A stretch of DNA of 64,000 nt from Tetranychus cinnabarinus (GCA_022266195.1 WHVY01000006.1:248001-312000), one strand, 5' to 3'. Shown: positions 1 to 11,102, counted from the first letter of the stretch. The notes: generated by a model not told the origin, from the sequence alone. Program-made: numbers and translations.

Positions 1-136
1 TTCCTTGAAATTCTCAGTGAATTTTCAAACAAGCTTATCAAACAGGATAAAAAGACTGTGTATGTATTTGAAATTCACATTATCCAGTGACAATTTTCAT
101 CATCTTTTATTGAATTTTTTCTCATCCCTCTTACAG

Positions 137-450
137 CCTCAGCTATTTGGACAAATGTGTTCAAAGTGCGTTACCTGGTATTCATAACGATGAATGGCAA
201 CCTTTGATGAGCTATCGAAGTAGCTTAATTCAACACAATGAATTTGATCTTCCTCTCAATCGGGCCCCTGGCCGTCAGTACCGAGGCCGGAAAAGAAATC
301 GTGATGATAATGGTAATATACTTTTATTTAATGTTTGTTAACTTTGACCGCTAATCTTTTCAATTTATCCACTTGATTCTAGATGAAGAAGGTGCTGAAG
401 AAGACCAAGTTGAGCATGAATCCGAAGCCGGATCTGAAATCGCTGAATGA
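137..450 (+). CDS. 3' end of an unidentified gene (last two exons)
   Basis: Two exons are supported. The first starts after a polypyrimidine tract and AG at 135-136 and ends at 312 before a GT donor at 313. The second runs from 383 (after AG 381-382) to a TGA at 448-450. They join in frame, G312 completing a GAT codon. The encoded C-terminus holds a segment with LDKCVQSALPG, then NRAPGRQYRGRKR, then an acidic tail DEEGAEEDQVEHESEAGSE. A basic patch followed by an acidic tail suits a nuclear protein, but I do not recognise the family. The 5' part lies outside the window or in exons before base 137 that I could not define. Confidence 0.6.
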
Positions 451-1050
451 ATATCTTGAATTATCCACTTTCACGTGTACAAAATCTTTCCAAATTCATC
501 CATCACCATATTTCTCATCATTTCGCATTTTACCAATTTAATATATTTTAATTATTATTTCTGTACTTTATTCGAACCTTGATCTTTTATTTTATATTAA
601 TTCAACATTCATATATACCGTGTCATTTTTAATCGTGACTGTTTATATGATGTCAAATAATTGTTCATTTGATGTCAGAAATTTCATCAATTGATTGAGA
701 TTATCTATTGAACTATGTAAACTTTAAAAGACTCACAAGATATTCAGTTAATTTTGACTTATTTAGGTCATTTTCATGGACATGGTAAGCTACAGAATAT
801 CGTACTGAGATTTTTAACCATTTTTTAGAGTTTTACATTGTATTATCACCCTGGTCATTGATCATTAAAGATAATCATTGTATACAATATTTTGTCTTAC
901 ATATTTTGATTTTCGCTCATTTTTAACGAAATTAAACATTCAAGTTTTTTACCCATGAGAAGCAACTATGAAGTTGATAAATTGTTTATAGATATAAGTT
1001 TATCTAATTCAAATGTTTGATTAATTACTGGTTACCTTCAACATAGTGGT

Positions 1051-1158
1051 TTAATTGTAAAAAACGATGTAACAATAGTTGAAAGAAGACGTAACTAGCC
1101 ACTGATTTCGAACAGATTTTGGCGAATGGAAATAAAGATACATTCAAAGATAAATGGA
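1051..1158. repeat. Diverged repeat, copy 1 (partner at 1468-1579)
   Basis: Both copies share stretches such as AACTAGCCACT, GAACAGAT and AAATAAAGATACATTCAAAG, with substitutions and small indels between them. They are in the same orientation about 420 bp apart. Copy 1 leads directly into the sideroflexin exon relic at 1166; copy 2 does not. Confidence 0.75.
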
Positions 1159-1165
1159 AAAATCT

Positions 1166-1214
1166 TAGTCCTTTATTGTAATACATTATTGCAATGGACT
1201 CTTGTATTCTCCTT
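1166..1214 (-). pseudogene. Relic of the last sideroflexin exon
   Basis: On the minus strand this translates to IQESIAIMYYNKGL, closely matching the true C-terminus KSPPQILYYNKGL encoded at 1833-1881. The stop codon position reads AGA instead of TAA and no other sideroflexin exon is present, so it is a non-functional fragment from a partial duplication. Confidence 0.7.
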
Positions 1215-1467
1215 TTTATTATATTAACAGGAATAATAGTTTTGTTGGTTGAGTTAAACACCAATGAAAGACGATTGAATGAATCAACAAGTTAAATTGT
1301 TACAATAGATAACACAGCCCTGAACAAATACATATTTCAACTGGAAAACAGAATCTAATTATAAATGGATCTTTGATCACTAAAACATTGCATCCAACAA
1401 ATTTGATATGCTTTAAAATTAGTATTTTGAAAAAGGAACACTGAAAAAATCAATAACAAGATATCGG

Positions 1468-1579
1468 TTAAATGTAAATAACGATGCAAGAACAATGGAA
1501 AGAAGACTGAACTAGCCACTTATTTTGAACAGATCTTGGCAAATGAAAATAAAGATACATTCAAAGATAAAATGGAGAA
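1468..1579. repeat. Diverged repeat, copy 2 (partner at 1051-1158)
   Basis: Same-orientation partner of the repeat at 1051-1158. It starts at a TTAAATGTAA stretch and runs through the shared AAATAAAGATACATTCAAAG block. It has no coding capacity of its own. Confidence 0.75.
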
Positions 1580-1829
1580 ATGAAAACGAAAAATCTATTC
1601 TCAAAAGAATTGAGTTGCGTTATTAATCAAAAGACAAAAACTGTCTAAGGACAGTTGATCAAAAATCAAGGGAAAAATTAATTTAAAATTAACTAAATCA
1701 CAGTCTCTTATGAACATTGGTCTCATAGCTATTCCCTCCCTTGCCATTTCTTAGTTAGTGTGAATGATAGACAACAATTGGTCTTGGTTTTGTGTTTGTG
1801 TTTTGAATTTCAGGCCAACTCAATTGTCC

Positions 1830-3450
1830 TTATAGTCCTTTATTGTAATACAATATTTGCGGTGGACTCTTGTGTTCTCTGAGTTTCTGTTGAAGTTCGG
1901 GTTCAACCTGATCCAAAGATATTGAGCTTTTTTGCGGGAAAAGTGCACAACACAAAGGAGTTGTAAATATTAGACTAGAAAAAGTAAATAAAAATAATTT
2001 AAAGTGAAAAGATCAGTAAACATGAAAACAAAAAATTAGATAAATAACACAGATTCACATCAGATGTACTTAAATCGGTTGATACTTACAAGAAACCACA
2101 TATTGCAACTTGCAAAGGAGCATTAATCCATGGCATTCTTTTTAAAACTCCTCGTTTCTCCAAATAATTCATGAAAATTGGCGGTAAGGCTAAGAAAGTT
2201 TGCAACAATAAGAAAAGATAAGCTCGATTAGGGCAAAGATTTGATTTAAGATGGATGGATGATGATATTTTCGATAAGAAAGATACTTACTCATTCCAGG
2301 AACAGCCATTGCAATTCTCGAAAAAGTTACTTGAGAGATAGCCTTTTTAGCTGCCACTTTAGATTCGCCAACGAGATTATTATTCTCATCATACAATGCG
2401 ATACCTTCTTTAAGCTCTCTAAAATTGTTTTCATAAAAATAGCATGAGAAAATTATGAGTCAATATGTAATTAGAGATAAAATGAGCAAATAATGATTCT
2501 CACTTTGATCGCATCATGGGAATGTTAACACAATTGGCTGCAGCGACTGCACAAAAAGGTACAAATCGGCCAACTAGAGCTGGAGCTTTTTTCACTAAAC
2601 TATTAAGACCTAAGGCAGTAACAAGTGCGCCACTGGTTGCAAAAACGTAAGATGTACCCAGTTGCCTGAAATTAGAATAAACAAATTAATCAAACGATTT
2701 TTTATTTTACAGTCAATAATGAAAACGTACGAAAGTGGTATGTCTGAAGTTCCGCTTCTATTGGTGTAATTTACAACAGCGTTGAAAGACTGGTTAAACC
2801 ACTGCCAAAAGACAACTTGACGAGTGCTCCTAAATTGCAATAAAAATAATAGCAAATACAATTTCGATTAACATGATATACATATACATGATTTAGAAAA
2901 TGTTTCAAGTGATCAGCCTCTAAAAATATCTCAAGATAGTATTGCAAGTAAATCGAAACTCACTTGTAGAATGTTAACATACATCCAGTAATGAACATGT
3001 TCATTGGTACTTGAGCTGACATCCGTCCAATTAAGATTTGCTTCTCTCCAGTTTCTGGATGATGAGCACTATCATAAAGATATTTGTAGTGCCATAGTTG
3101 ATCTTCAGTAATAGGGCCTACATCATGACCCTTCCTAAAATAAAAAGAAACAGTTTAGATTGATGATAATGTTTCTGGCATTAAATTTAAAAGTACAATT
3201 TAACAAAAATGTACCAAGCACTAAGACAAAAAAAGAAAGAAAAACAAGTAACAATCTTAAGTTTCATAGTCTCTTACCTGTAGTTTTCAACAATTTCCTT
3301 TGCTCGCTTAATTTCATCAGGAGACTTAAATAGATTCAATGGATTAGTTACGACGAAAAAATGTTTGGCTCTTCCCAAATAGGTACTTTGATCATAACGA
3401 GGTGACTCTATGTCAATCTTTTTCTGGACAACCGAACTCGATGTTTCCAT
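1830..3450 (-). CDS. Sideroflexin (SFXN1/3-like mitochondrial transporter)
   Basis: Seven exons read on the minus strand: 3450-3278, 3134-2964, 2829-2731, 2665-2504, 2418-2291, 2189-2090, 1974-1830. They sum to 978 nt, encoding 325 aa, close to the 322 aa of human SFXN1, and every junction keeps frame with GT-AG ends. Family signatures seen in order are SPRYDQSTYLGRAKHFF near residue 15, GEKQILIGRMSAQVPMNM near 100, the NQSFNAVVNYTNRSG segment near 130, CAVAAANCVNIPMMR, a PGM-LPP motif, LEKRGVLKRMPWINAPLQV and the TPLCCALFPQ tail ending YYNKGL. Sideroflexins are multi-pass inner mitochondrial membrane proteins; SFXN1/3 carry serine for one-carbon metabolism. Assignment to a specific paralog is inference. 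A truncated copy of the last exon lies downstream at 1166-1214. Confidence 0.93.
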
Positions 3451-4617
3451 GTTTAATCAAAGCTGTGGATAAAATGGTAAAGATGTAGGATGATAATGAA
3501 AATTTAATAAGGTTAATGAATGGGTCGACTGTAAACAAACACAGGGAAGACAACACGAACTGTGCAAGTCTAGCAAAAAAACTGAGGAATCGTAAGCAAA
3601 AAGTTACCAAACAGAGCAAAGAAATGAACTTACATGAAAAGTCGTCTACTGAACGTCGTGATATTGATCTCTCAGATAAAAGCAGCAGATATGGTAAAAA
3701 AATCAAATGCTACATCAAAGTAGCTTTACAATAGATTTAGATTAGATTTCCATTTCCTTGAAAGTTGAGAAGAGTCAAGATGTACAGATTAATAATCTAT
3801 GTTGAAATTTTAGTAAACAACTATCGATAAAGAGTTCGATCTATCGACAGAAAGCTTCAAGAAATAATCTTTTCAATTGAAATCAAGCTGTAAACAAACG
3901 CTCCGTAGTTGTCGATCGCCTAGCAAACATGATGAACCATCTCAGGAAATTTAAATCGACCTGAACCGACACTTTATTCAACTCATCTTGAAAATTATTT
4001 GATGTCAATTGGTAAGGCTGAGAAGTAACTGTCAGCTAATTTCGCCTTCTTGCTTTAGGCTCAAACATTTAAACAAAATTAACCAAATTAAATCATCGAA
4101 AAGGCACAATCTTTTCAACAATTATTACCTTAAAAATCTTTTGATTTTAATTAATTTGCATTAGTTGCCTAGATATTTAAATCATTTCAAATTTTAATCA
4201 TTGTAAAAGTGAATTACGATGCCTACGATACTATTAAGACTTATTCAATGTTTGTTATTTTTACAAGATAGGTGGATTAATTTATCTTTGGATCAAATAA
4301 TATAGTTATTTTGATTTATTGTATGATTTAAATATTATTGCAATTAAACATTCTGTTATTAAAATACATTAAACAGGGAAAAAATTCCCTTGTTTTGTAT
4401 TTGGCGCTTTTGTGGACTCAATCTTTGAAGGAATGGATCCTTGCTTGAAGATTAAGCTGGAAGAGGTTTGCTAATTTTGTCAAATGTTATTGTTTTTCTG
4501 TTTATCTTTTATCTTTTTGAGTGAATTAAAATCTTATTTTCATCGATTGTCTTTCTCACTTTGACAGCATATCGCTAGTTAGCTATTCTTTATAATTGTC
4601 TCAATAAATAAATCAAA
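3451..4617. other. Divergent intergenic region between sideroflexin and HMGXB4
   Basis: This contains both 5' untranslated regions and presumably both promoters, since the two genes point away from each other. Overlapping short open frames on both strands (3413-3734) have no recognisable domain and are not called as genes. No clear TATA box was seen. Confidence 0.6.
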
Positions 4618-6408
4618 ATGGCTGGTGTAATTAGCCCTGAAACACCAACAGCGGGAATTTCTCGGTCTGGTCGGATCCGTAAGAAATCGGCTAAAGTTAT
4701 TGAAATGGAAGAAACTGAGAAAACTGTCGAATCAGTAGATAAACCTAAACCAGCTCGGACACCGATTGGAATCACGAACAATGGTGTAACGCCTAAAAAG
4801 ACTTTCATTGAACGTGATTTGACCAATTCATTGAGCTCCAAGCGTCTTAAAATCAAAATACCTCCTATAAATGATAATTTCAAAGACACCGTGATGATGG
4901 AAGGTGATGATGATGATATTGCTGACGAAAACATTGATGATACAGATTATGATGGATTAAACATGTCACCAACTATAAACTCTACATCTCCACCTATTAA
5001 TTCAGGTAAATAGCCTTTTCAATGCCCCTAGAATCGACTCTTGAATTCAAGGTTGTGAGTGTTTCAGACTACAGCAAATTTTGCCTCCTAAAACTTTGTT
5101 ATGTAGTTTTAAAATTATAATTATTTTATTTTCAACTTGATAAATCTACCGCCAAAAATTTTTTGTTACTTAAATTGTATTTATTTGGCAGACAAGCTCC
5201 AGATAAAACATTTTGTTTATTTAGACTTCGTTTTTTGTCACATTTTACGCGGGCTTTCATATTGTTCGAACTTATAAAATGCTCTGTTCTTTTTAATCTT
5301 TTTAAATGTAGGCACCGCTCTTGGAGTTTTACCTGTCACAACTGTCATCCCCTCTTCAACACCCTTACCAGCTATATCAACTTTGGCTACTAAAAAACAT
5401 GATAAATCACCCAAAAAGTCTACGAGTTCAGATACTTCATTTAGTGAACTTGCCATCAAACCCATAAAGATTAGTCGCAAAATGGTTGAAAATGACTCTG
5501 CGGCAAACAAATTATTTGAACAGATCACATCTGGTCAACCTCACATTGATCATAGACGTAAAGGTTTCAGACGGAAATTCAAATATGGTATTGTTGGTAA
5601 TGTTGACTTTGGTTCAGATGATAATGACTCAGACGAAGCATCTTTGGTTATAGCTAATGATCCTCAAGATTCTTTGGCATCAGCAATGGCTCATGTAAAC
5701 AAGATGAAAACACCTAAAGCTGAGTCAGTACCGGAAGTCGAAGAAAAGGAAGAAAAGAAACCTAAACGTCAAACCAAGGCTAAACTGAAAACACCATTAG
5801 AGGGAAAAACTCCTGAAAAGAAAAAACGTGGTCCGTTAATAACAGCTTACACACTTTTTGCCCGAGAAAATCGTTCTAAAATAGCTCAAAGCAACCCTCA
5901 TTTAGATTTCGCTGGTGTTAGTAAAAGATTAGGTGAAGTGTGGCAAACTCTCCCCAATAAGGAAAAAATGCAATGGAAACGGAAAGCGGCTAAAATGGCC
6001 CAGAATATGCATCGAGCTTCTTCAGATCCAATTAGCTCTTTACCATCTAAATCTACCTCAAGTCATTCTAAATCTTCAATAATTTCAAAACTTTCATCCA
6101 CTGTGACGCCTAAATACTCAACAAAAAGTCAAGAATCGACCTCAACTCGTAAAAACGATGGAGGTTACGTCGATGTAGCATGTCATTTAAAACTCATTGG
6201 AGATTCACTTACCAACATAGGTCAAAGACTAAATGACCGTCCAGGTCTCGCTAGTTCAGTTTCTTTATCGGTACTTCTAGATTCAACGATTTGTGCTATG
6301 GGATCTTTGGTTGGTCTAACGAGGTTAGTTGAACATTCCAACGGATGTCCCAAAGAAGTACACGATAAATTAATGGATAACATCTCATTCATTATGCCTG
6401 GTATTTAA
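4618..6408 (+). CDS. HMGXB4: HMG-box protein, HMGXB4 (HMG2L1) type
   Basis: Two exons, 4618-5005 and 5312-6408, joined in phase 1 (G + GC), give 494 aa. The intron of 306 bp has a GTAAAT donor and a TGTAG acceptor. The N-terminus has a SRSGRIRKKSAK basic motif and an acidic stretch. A conserved block ISRKMVENDSAANKL and HRRKGFRRKFKYG follows. A single HMG box lies around residues 298-362 (KKRGPLITAYTLFARENR, then GVSKRLGEVWQTLPNKEK). The C-terminus DVACHLKLIGDSLTNIG to NGCPKEVHDKLMDNISFIMPG matches the HMGXB4 C-terminal domain. The vertebrate protein is a chromatin factor linked to NURF and Wnt regulation; the same role here is inferred. The 3' untranslated region overlaps a recent 417-bp duplication. 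Confidence 0.92.
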
Positions 6409-6467
6409 GTGAAACCTCACATAATTATCGCACTTTAATTTCCTCATTTCTTTCATTTTCTGCTAAT

Positions 6468-6884
6468 CATTGCCCATCTTTTGATCATCTGTGAATATCT
6501 TCCGTGGAAACTTTCATTAACTGAATTTACTTTGAATATTCATGTAAAAATCATCATCCTCATTGATATGGATGTTTGAATTAATCTGAGAAAACTCTTA
6601 ATTGTTTCAATTTTATCCTTTACCTTTCCTTAAAATCCCAATGTCAATCAATTCTATTTTATTCTTCACTCTTTCACGCATCTAATTTAAATTTATTATA
6701 TGGATAATCAGTGAACATCTATTCAACTGCAAATTTAATCTTTCTAGTTTCTCTAATTGGCCAATTACTGTTGACTGTTATCCATTAAAGTAAAAGACTC
6801 ATCTGACCATTTTCGTGTTTTCTCCAAGATGTTGATTTTCTTTCAAATTTTTCTGAATATTCAAATTAGTTATGTTAACAAATT
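6468..6884. repeat. 417-bp direct repeat, copy A (HMGXB4 3' flank)
   Basis: Begins CATTGCCCATCTTTTGATC 59 bp after the HMGXB4 stop and ends at GTTATGTTAACAAATT. The same sequence recurs in the same orientation at 8498-8915. By eye I count three substitutions and one single-base indel, so the copies are about 99% identical and recent. Copy A lies in the likely 3' untranslated region of HMGXB4. Confidence 0.92.
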
Positions 6885-7106
6885 GTCATGAAAGGTCAAT
6901 AATGAAATTGGTTGTCAAGAATTTAAGTTGAAATTAATTCATTATATTATTTTAATAAGTTTAAATGAATCAAAACTGAAGTTGACTAACTTAATTTTTC
7001 TTCGTTAATTTTCATTTATTAAAATTTTGATTTTTTACTGAGCTGGGCAATAATTGAAGATCAATTAAAAAGTAATGAGTAATGTTGACAATTTGGCATT
7101 GCATGG

Positions 7107-8237
7107 CTAAGATTTTGCTGAGTCTTGAATATCATATGGTAATTTCCACTTTGTAATGATAGCTTTTATGGGTAATTTTATTGGAGGAGACACAATGACT
7201 TCTCGAGTTTCCGCATTCAATTGAAATTCATAAGCCATGTTTTTTTCTTTAACTTCAGATTTGATGAAATGTAAAATTTTGTCTAAAGTAATGAGACATT
7301 TTTTCTGAGCTGTAGCGTGATATTTTGTTTTAAGTATACTGGCTGGAAGCACTTCCAATTTACTGAGAGTAAAATCCTCATCAAGATCTCCACAAATAAG
7401 TGTTTCGAGGCCAGTAACCAGTGCAGATGCCCACCAATACAGGTGACGATAAAATGAAATATTAAAGCCTGTGTTACGTCCTCTGAACAGGTAGGGTATG
7501 AGTTTCAAAGCTGCAAAGTTAACTTGATCAATTGGCTTATCCACATCATCTTTATCTGCCACAAACTCTGTAATACCAGTGTGTAATATACGATGTTGGC
7601 CAATTTTTGAAGATGTAATAATACTGAATAAATCCTGATCAGTGTCAGAGTTCAATTCACGCTCTTCAACTCGTTTAGTTATCTTTCTGATGACATCCAA
7701 TCTTGCATAATTCATTTTATTGGTTTTCCTAGGATTATATTGGGGTGTGGGCTCTACCCCATGTAATTTACGTATGTTGTCTTCAATAGTCTCTCCATCG
7801 GCTAAATGCATGAAAATTTCATTCTCGATCCTGAATGCAATTATAGTCCAGTCACTTTCTTCATAACATGCAAGCAATATTCTTTTCAATTCCAGATTTG
7901 TACATATGAAATCAATCTGCTGTTGTGGATCGTTTTTAGGATTTGGACCTCTAATAATTTCTTCATGTTTGCCAATCCAGTGCATGAAATACTCCCATAT
8001 GCCTGGAAGATCACATACATAAGATTCAGGATCGTATCCTTCAAGACAATTGATTGGTATGTTCAACTTGGTCGCGTCTAGATACCTCTGGGATGAATTA
8101 TCAGAGCGATATACTTCTTCACGTTCATTGTTATAGTAGGTTGAAAAACTTGTAATCCTTTCTGGTCCAATAAATCTAACATTACTTGTTACGGGTAAAA
8201 ACTCGAGATCCAAAGCATCTTTTCGGATCCTTCCCAT
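7107..8237 (-). CDS. Intronless DXO/RAI1-family protein, probably catalytically inactive
   Basis: One uninterrupted frame of 376 aa starting at an ATG (MGRIRKDALDLEF). DXO/RAI1 landmarks appear in order: GPERITSFSTYY and a following QRYLDATKLNIPINCLEGYD (residues 24-68), the DFICTNLELKRILLACYE segment (about 108-125), and GFNISFYRHLYWWASALVTG (about 257-276), matching the DXO SFYRH-KLLKWWAQSF block. Family enzymes remove incomplete mRNA caps and degrade 5'-3' using acidic metal ligands. Here the GEVD motif reads GITEF, ELK reads ALK (E to A), and the WWAQS glutamine is serine. The fold is likely kept but catalysis is probably lost. Absence of introns and placement between 417-bp direct repeats suggest a retrocopy or recent insertion; no poly-A tract is visible downstream. 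Family assignment is strong, function unknown. Confidence 0.82.
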   Translation of the reverse strand: MGRIRKDALDLEFLPVTSNVRFIGPERITSFSTYYNNEREEVYRSDNSSQRYLDATKLNIPINCLEGYDPESYVCDLPGIWEYFMHWIGKHEEIIRGPNPKNDPQQQIDFICTNLELKRILLACYEESDWTIIAFRIENEIFMHLADGETIEDNIRKLHGVEPTPQYNPRKTNKMNYARLDVIRKITKRVEERELNSDTDQDLFSIITSSKIGQHRILHTGITEFVADKDDVDKPIDQVNFAALKLIPYLFRGRNTGFNISFYRHLYWWASALVTGLETLICGDLDEDFTLSKLEVLPASILKTKYHATAQKKCLITLDKILHFIKSEVKEKNMAYEFQLNAETREVIVSPPIKLPIKAIITKWKLPYDIQDSAKS

Positions 8238-8497
8238 TACAATTTGATAATTATTTTAACACAATACAAAAATAATATGAATCACAAATTGGAAATGTTG
8301 TAAATTTTAATAGAGTAAATAAACTTATCTAATAAAATAAAATAAAAAAATTGCTGAACTTCCTCATCCAACCTGTCAAGTTTCATGATTAAACTTTGTG
8401 TGCTTATAGACCTCAACAAGCTGAGTCCAAATACAGTAACCTACCAGATAATGGGACAAACTGAAAATAGCTTATTTTCACTATTTACCGGGCAGCG

Positions 8498-8915
8498 CAT
8501 TGCCCATCTTTTGATCATCTGTGAATATCTTCCGTGGAAACTTTCATTAACTGAATTTACTTTGAATATTCATGTAAAAATCATCATCCTCATTGATATG
8601 GATGTTTGAATTAATCTGAGAAAACTCTTAATTGTTTCAATTTTATCCTTTACCTTTCCTTAAAATCCCAATGTCAATCAATTCTATTTTATTCTTCACT
8701 CTTCCACGCATCTAATTTAAATTTATTATATGGATAATCAGTGAACATCTATTCAACTGCAAATTTAATCTTTCTAGTTTCTCTAATTGGCCAATTACTG
8801 TTGACTGTTATCCATTAAAGTAAAAGACTCATCTGACCATTTTTCGTGTTTTCTCCAAGATGTTGATTTTCTTTCAGATTTTTCTGAATATTCATATTAG
8901 TTATGTTAACAAATT
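8498..8915. repeat. 417-bp direct repeat, copy B
   Basis: Second copy of the HMGXB4 3' flank, about 2030 bp downstream of copy A and in the same orientation. It differs by a T-to-C near 8704, one added T in a T run, an A-to-G and an A-to-T near the 3' end. The DXO-like gene lies between the copies on the opposite strand. Confidence 0.92.
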
Positions 8916-9829
8916 AGGCATTTTTATGAAATAAGTCAAAGAATGATCTGGTTGTCGATCATGATCAACCAATTAACAAATAGACAACAATAAGCAACTA
9001 CAAAAGTTTTGTTGTAAACAAACAAAAACAAATCATATTTTCTGCAAATTTAAATTTATAACAAGTCTTTCATTCTCATTATCTGATTTAGTCTGGAAGT
9101 TAATGAAAAGAAATTGTCAACACGGAAATTTCATCTCAAGTTACTATCAGATTTATCTATTCTCTATCATGAATTTCCAAAATATTTAAAGAATCAAAGT
9201 TTTCATTTTGTAATATCGTGCTTTTGTTAAAAAAATAATCATTTACTCTGAATCTGTAGATTTGTCTGATGAAATTTTGGTGATCAAGATTTAAATTTTA
9301 CTTTTCAAGTTTCTCCAATAAAGTGATGTTTGAGTCAGATTGATTTTACATGCAATTTAAGTTTATCTTAATTATCCGAGTATTCGTTCGAGTGAGTTAT
9401 TTCCACCTTTAGGTCTGTCGGTTCACAGTCGATCTTAAAATTACAAAATATTACATAAATTGTTGTATAATACTACCATTGGATAAAGAAATATTCAATT
9501 TTGCTTGATTATTCTTTAAAATTTATATGGAATATTTTTTGGGTATTCGTATCACATTTTGATGTATTCCGTTTCTGTTGATCATCATAAAAGTATCAAT
9601 TTGAAATAAATTGAAAATGAACAAGTGTTTTAATCAAAAAATGATTTTATTTTATAATTTGCTTGAAAAAGGCTCGTTAAGGATTAGGACTTAGAGAAAC
9701 ACAAAATACAATATTTCAACAATCGATATTACAATTAAATGATATGTGGTTTTAACCTTATATCTGTTTAGTTGAGCCGAGATAAAAATACATTAATCAC
9801 TACTATTTATCATTATTAATTCGAGGCAA
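8916..9829. other. Intergenic AT-rich stretch
   Basis: No gene found. The right part is the likely 3' untranslated region of the cuticle gene, with an AATAAA on the minus strand at 9646-9651. Confidence 0.6.
9646..9651 (-). terminator. Candidate poly(A) signal of the cuticle gene
   Basis: Minus-strand AATAAA about 180 bp past the cuticle gene stop codon. Such hexamers are common in AT-rich DNA, so this is only a candidate. Confidence 0.4.
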
Positions 9830-11011
9830 TTACCAGGCTTGTTGGACAATTGGGGCCTGAGCAACTTTGTGGACGATTGGGGCTGAGTAGCCTGAGTAGT
9901 ATGCTGGAGCAGCAACTTTGGTTACAACTGGAGCGGGTGCTGAGTAAGCGTAAGCTTGAGCGGGTGCTGAGTAAGCGTAAGCTGGAGCGGGTGATGAGTA
10001 AGCGTAAGCTGGAGCGGGTGCTGAGTAAGCGTAAGCTGGAGCGGCAACTTTGGTGACGACTGGAGCGGGTGCTGAGTAAGCGTAAGCTGGAGCGGCAACT
10101 TTGGTGACGACTGGAGCGGGTGCTGAGTAAGCGTAAGCTGGAGCGGGTGCTGAGTAAGCGTAAGCTGGAGCGGGTGCCGAGTAAGCGTAAGCTGGAGCGG
10201 CAACTTTGGTGACGACTGGAGCTGCGTATGAAGCAGCAGCGTATTGGGGAGCTGCGTATGCTGGAGCAGCAACAACTGGAGTAGCTACTTTAGCGACAGT
10301 TTGGGTGGTTGGAGCGGTTCCAGGTTCGTTTGTGATAACTTGAGCGCGGAAACCTGAAATCAATGGTTATGAATGATAGATTATACATAACAAGGCTTTT
10401 GGATCGAGTGACTGTGGCTAATCACTGACTTGAAATGGTTCTAATAAATTACACTTGTTTCATTTGATGGATGCTTGAATGGTACATTTATCCATCAATT
10501 GAAATGAATAAACTTTCACTATCAACTGTTTTGATTGCCAGATTTGGAGTGATTGAAATCAAAGCAAAAATCAACAACTCAATCATCAATTTTAATCAGA
10601 CTTCACTTACCGTGGACTGGGTCAGCAACGTAGTTAACAATTCGTTGTCTTCCATCGATAACTCCTAAACTGTATGAACCAACAACTTGTCCATAAGCGT
10701 TTCCTTGTTCCTTTCTTGAGGTTGTACCGGTAGCATGGTTTTCTTGGTAAGCGAAAGCGTAGTTACCAACAGAGTCTTGGGTTCGGGTTGAGACTGATGA
10801 ACCAGTGTTAGCAAGGTTAGCTGGAGCGTATCCGGCGGTGGCAAGACCAATAAGAGCGAATAAGGCAATAACCTGGCGAAATTAAATGAAACATTTTATC
10901 AAAGAGAATCACAATTAGAAAATTAAATTTTAAAATCCAATTGGAAAACAAAATGAATGGCTCAAAAATAATGGAAGCACAATTGTAATGGTAAACTTTC
11001 ATTACCTTCAT
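9830..11011 (-). CDS. Cuticle protein with RR chitin-binding domain and AYAYSAPAP repeats
   Basis: Three exons on the minus strand: 11011-11006 (only Met-Lys), 10872-10611 and 10353-9830, 263 aa in all; phases match. A two-codon first exon before the signal-peptide exon is typical of arthropod cuticle genes. The signal peptide is MK-VIALFALIGLATAG. A Rebers-Riddiford-like domain at about residues 30-100 has SVGNYAFAYQENHATG, SYSLGVIDGRQRIVNYVADP and HGFRAQVITNEPGT, the arachnid form. The C-terminal half is low-complexity, with eight AYAYS(A/S)PA(P/Q) nonapeptides interspersed with four VVTKVAAPAY units, ending VVQQAW. The product is expected to be secreted into the exoskeleton and bind chitin; the Ala/Pro/Tyr repeats suggest an elastic or cross-linked tail. 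Confidence 0.94.
9935..10222 (-). repeat. In-frame 27-bp minisatellite in the cuticle gene
   Basis: Nearly identical 27-bp units encoding AYAYSAPAP, separated by 30-bp PVVTKVAAPA-type units. The high nucleotide identity between units, not only amino-acid identity, points to recent expansion or homogenisation, so copy number may vary between individuals. Long frames in other frames and on the other strand here are by-products of the repeat. Confidence 0.9.
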
Positions 11012-11102
11012 GGTTGTTGTTGGTTGGTTTGTTGGTTGGTGTTTACAAGTTGATTAAGAAATGAATTGATTGAAAGTGATATTTGATTGCCGATTAACCA
11101 TT

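Larger units (their letters stand above)
451..1829. other. Intergenic stretch with decayed repeats
   Basis: This holds the 3' flank of the left-edge gene and of the sideroflexin gene. No open gene is supported. It contains two related copies of a roughly 110-bp sequence (1051-1158 and 1468-1579) and a relic of the last sideroflexin exon, listed separately. Confidence 0.6.

Noticed and set aside
3413..3734. Overlapping frames on both strands upstream of sideroflexin
   Set aside because: No domain, no splice partners, and they overlap the sideroflexin start and leader.
6468..8915. Interpretation as an LTR retrotransposon
   Set aside because: The repeats lack TG...CA ends, one copy is simply the HMGXB4 3' region, and the internal gene is DXO-like with no reverse transcriptase, integrase or gag.
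9850..10275. Long open frames in other frames and on the opposite strand of the cuticle repeat
   Set aside because: They arise from the 27-bp repeat being open in several frames; their products (RKLERV or LTQHPLQ repeats) have no independent support.
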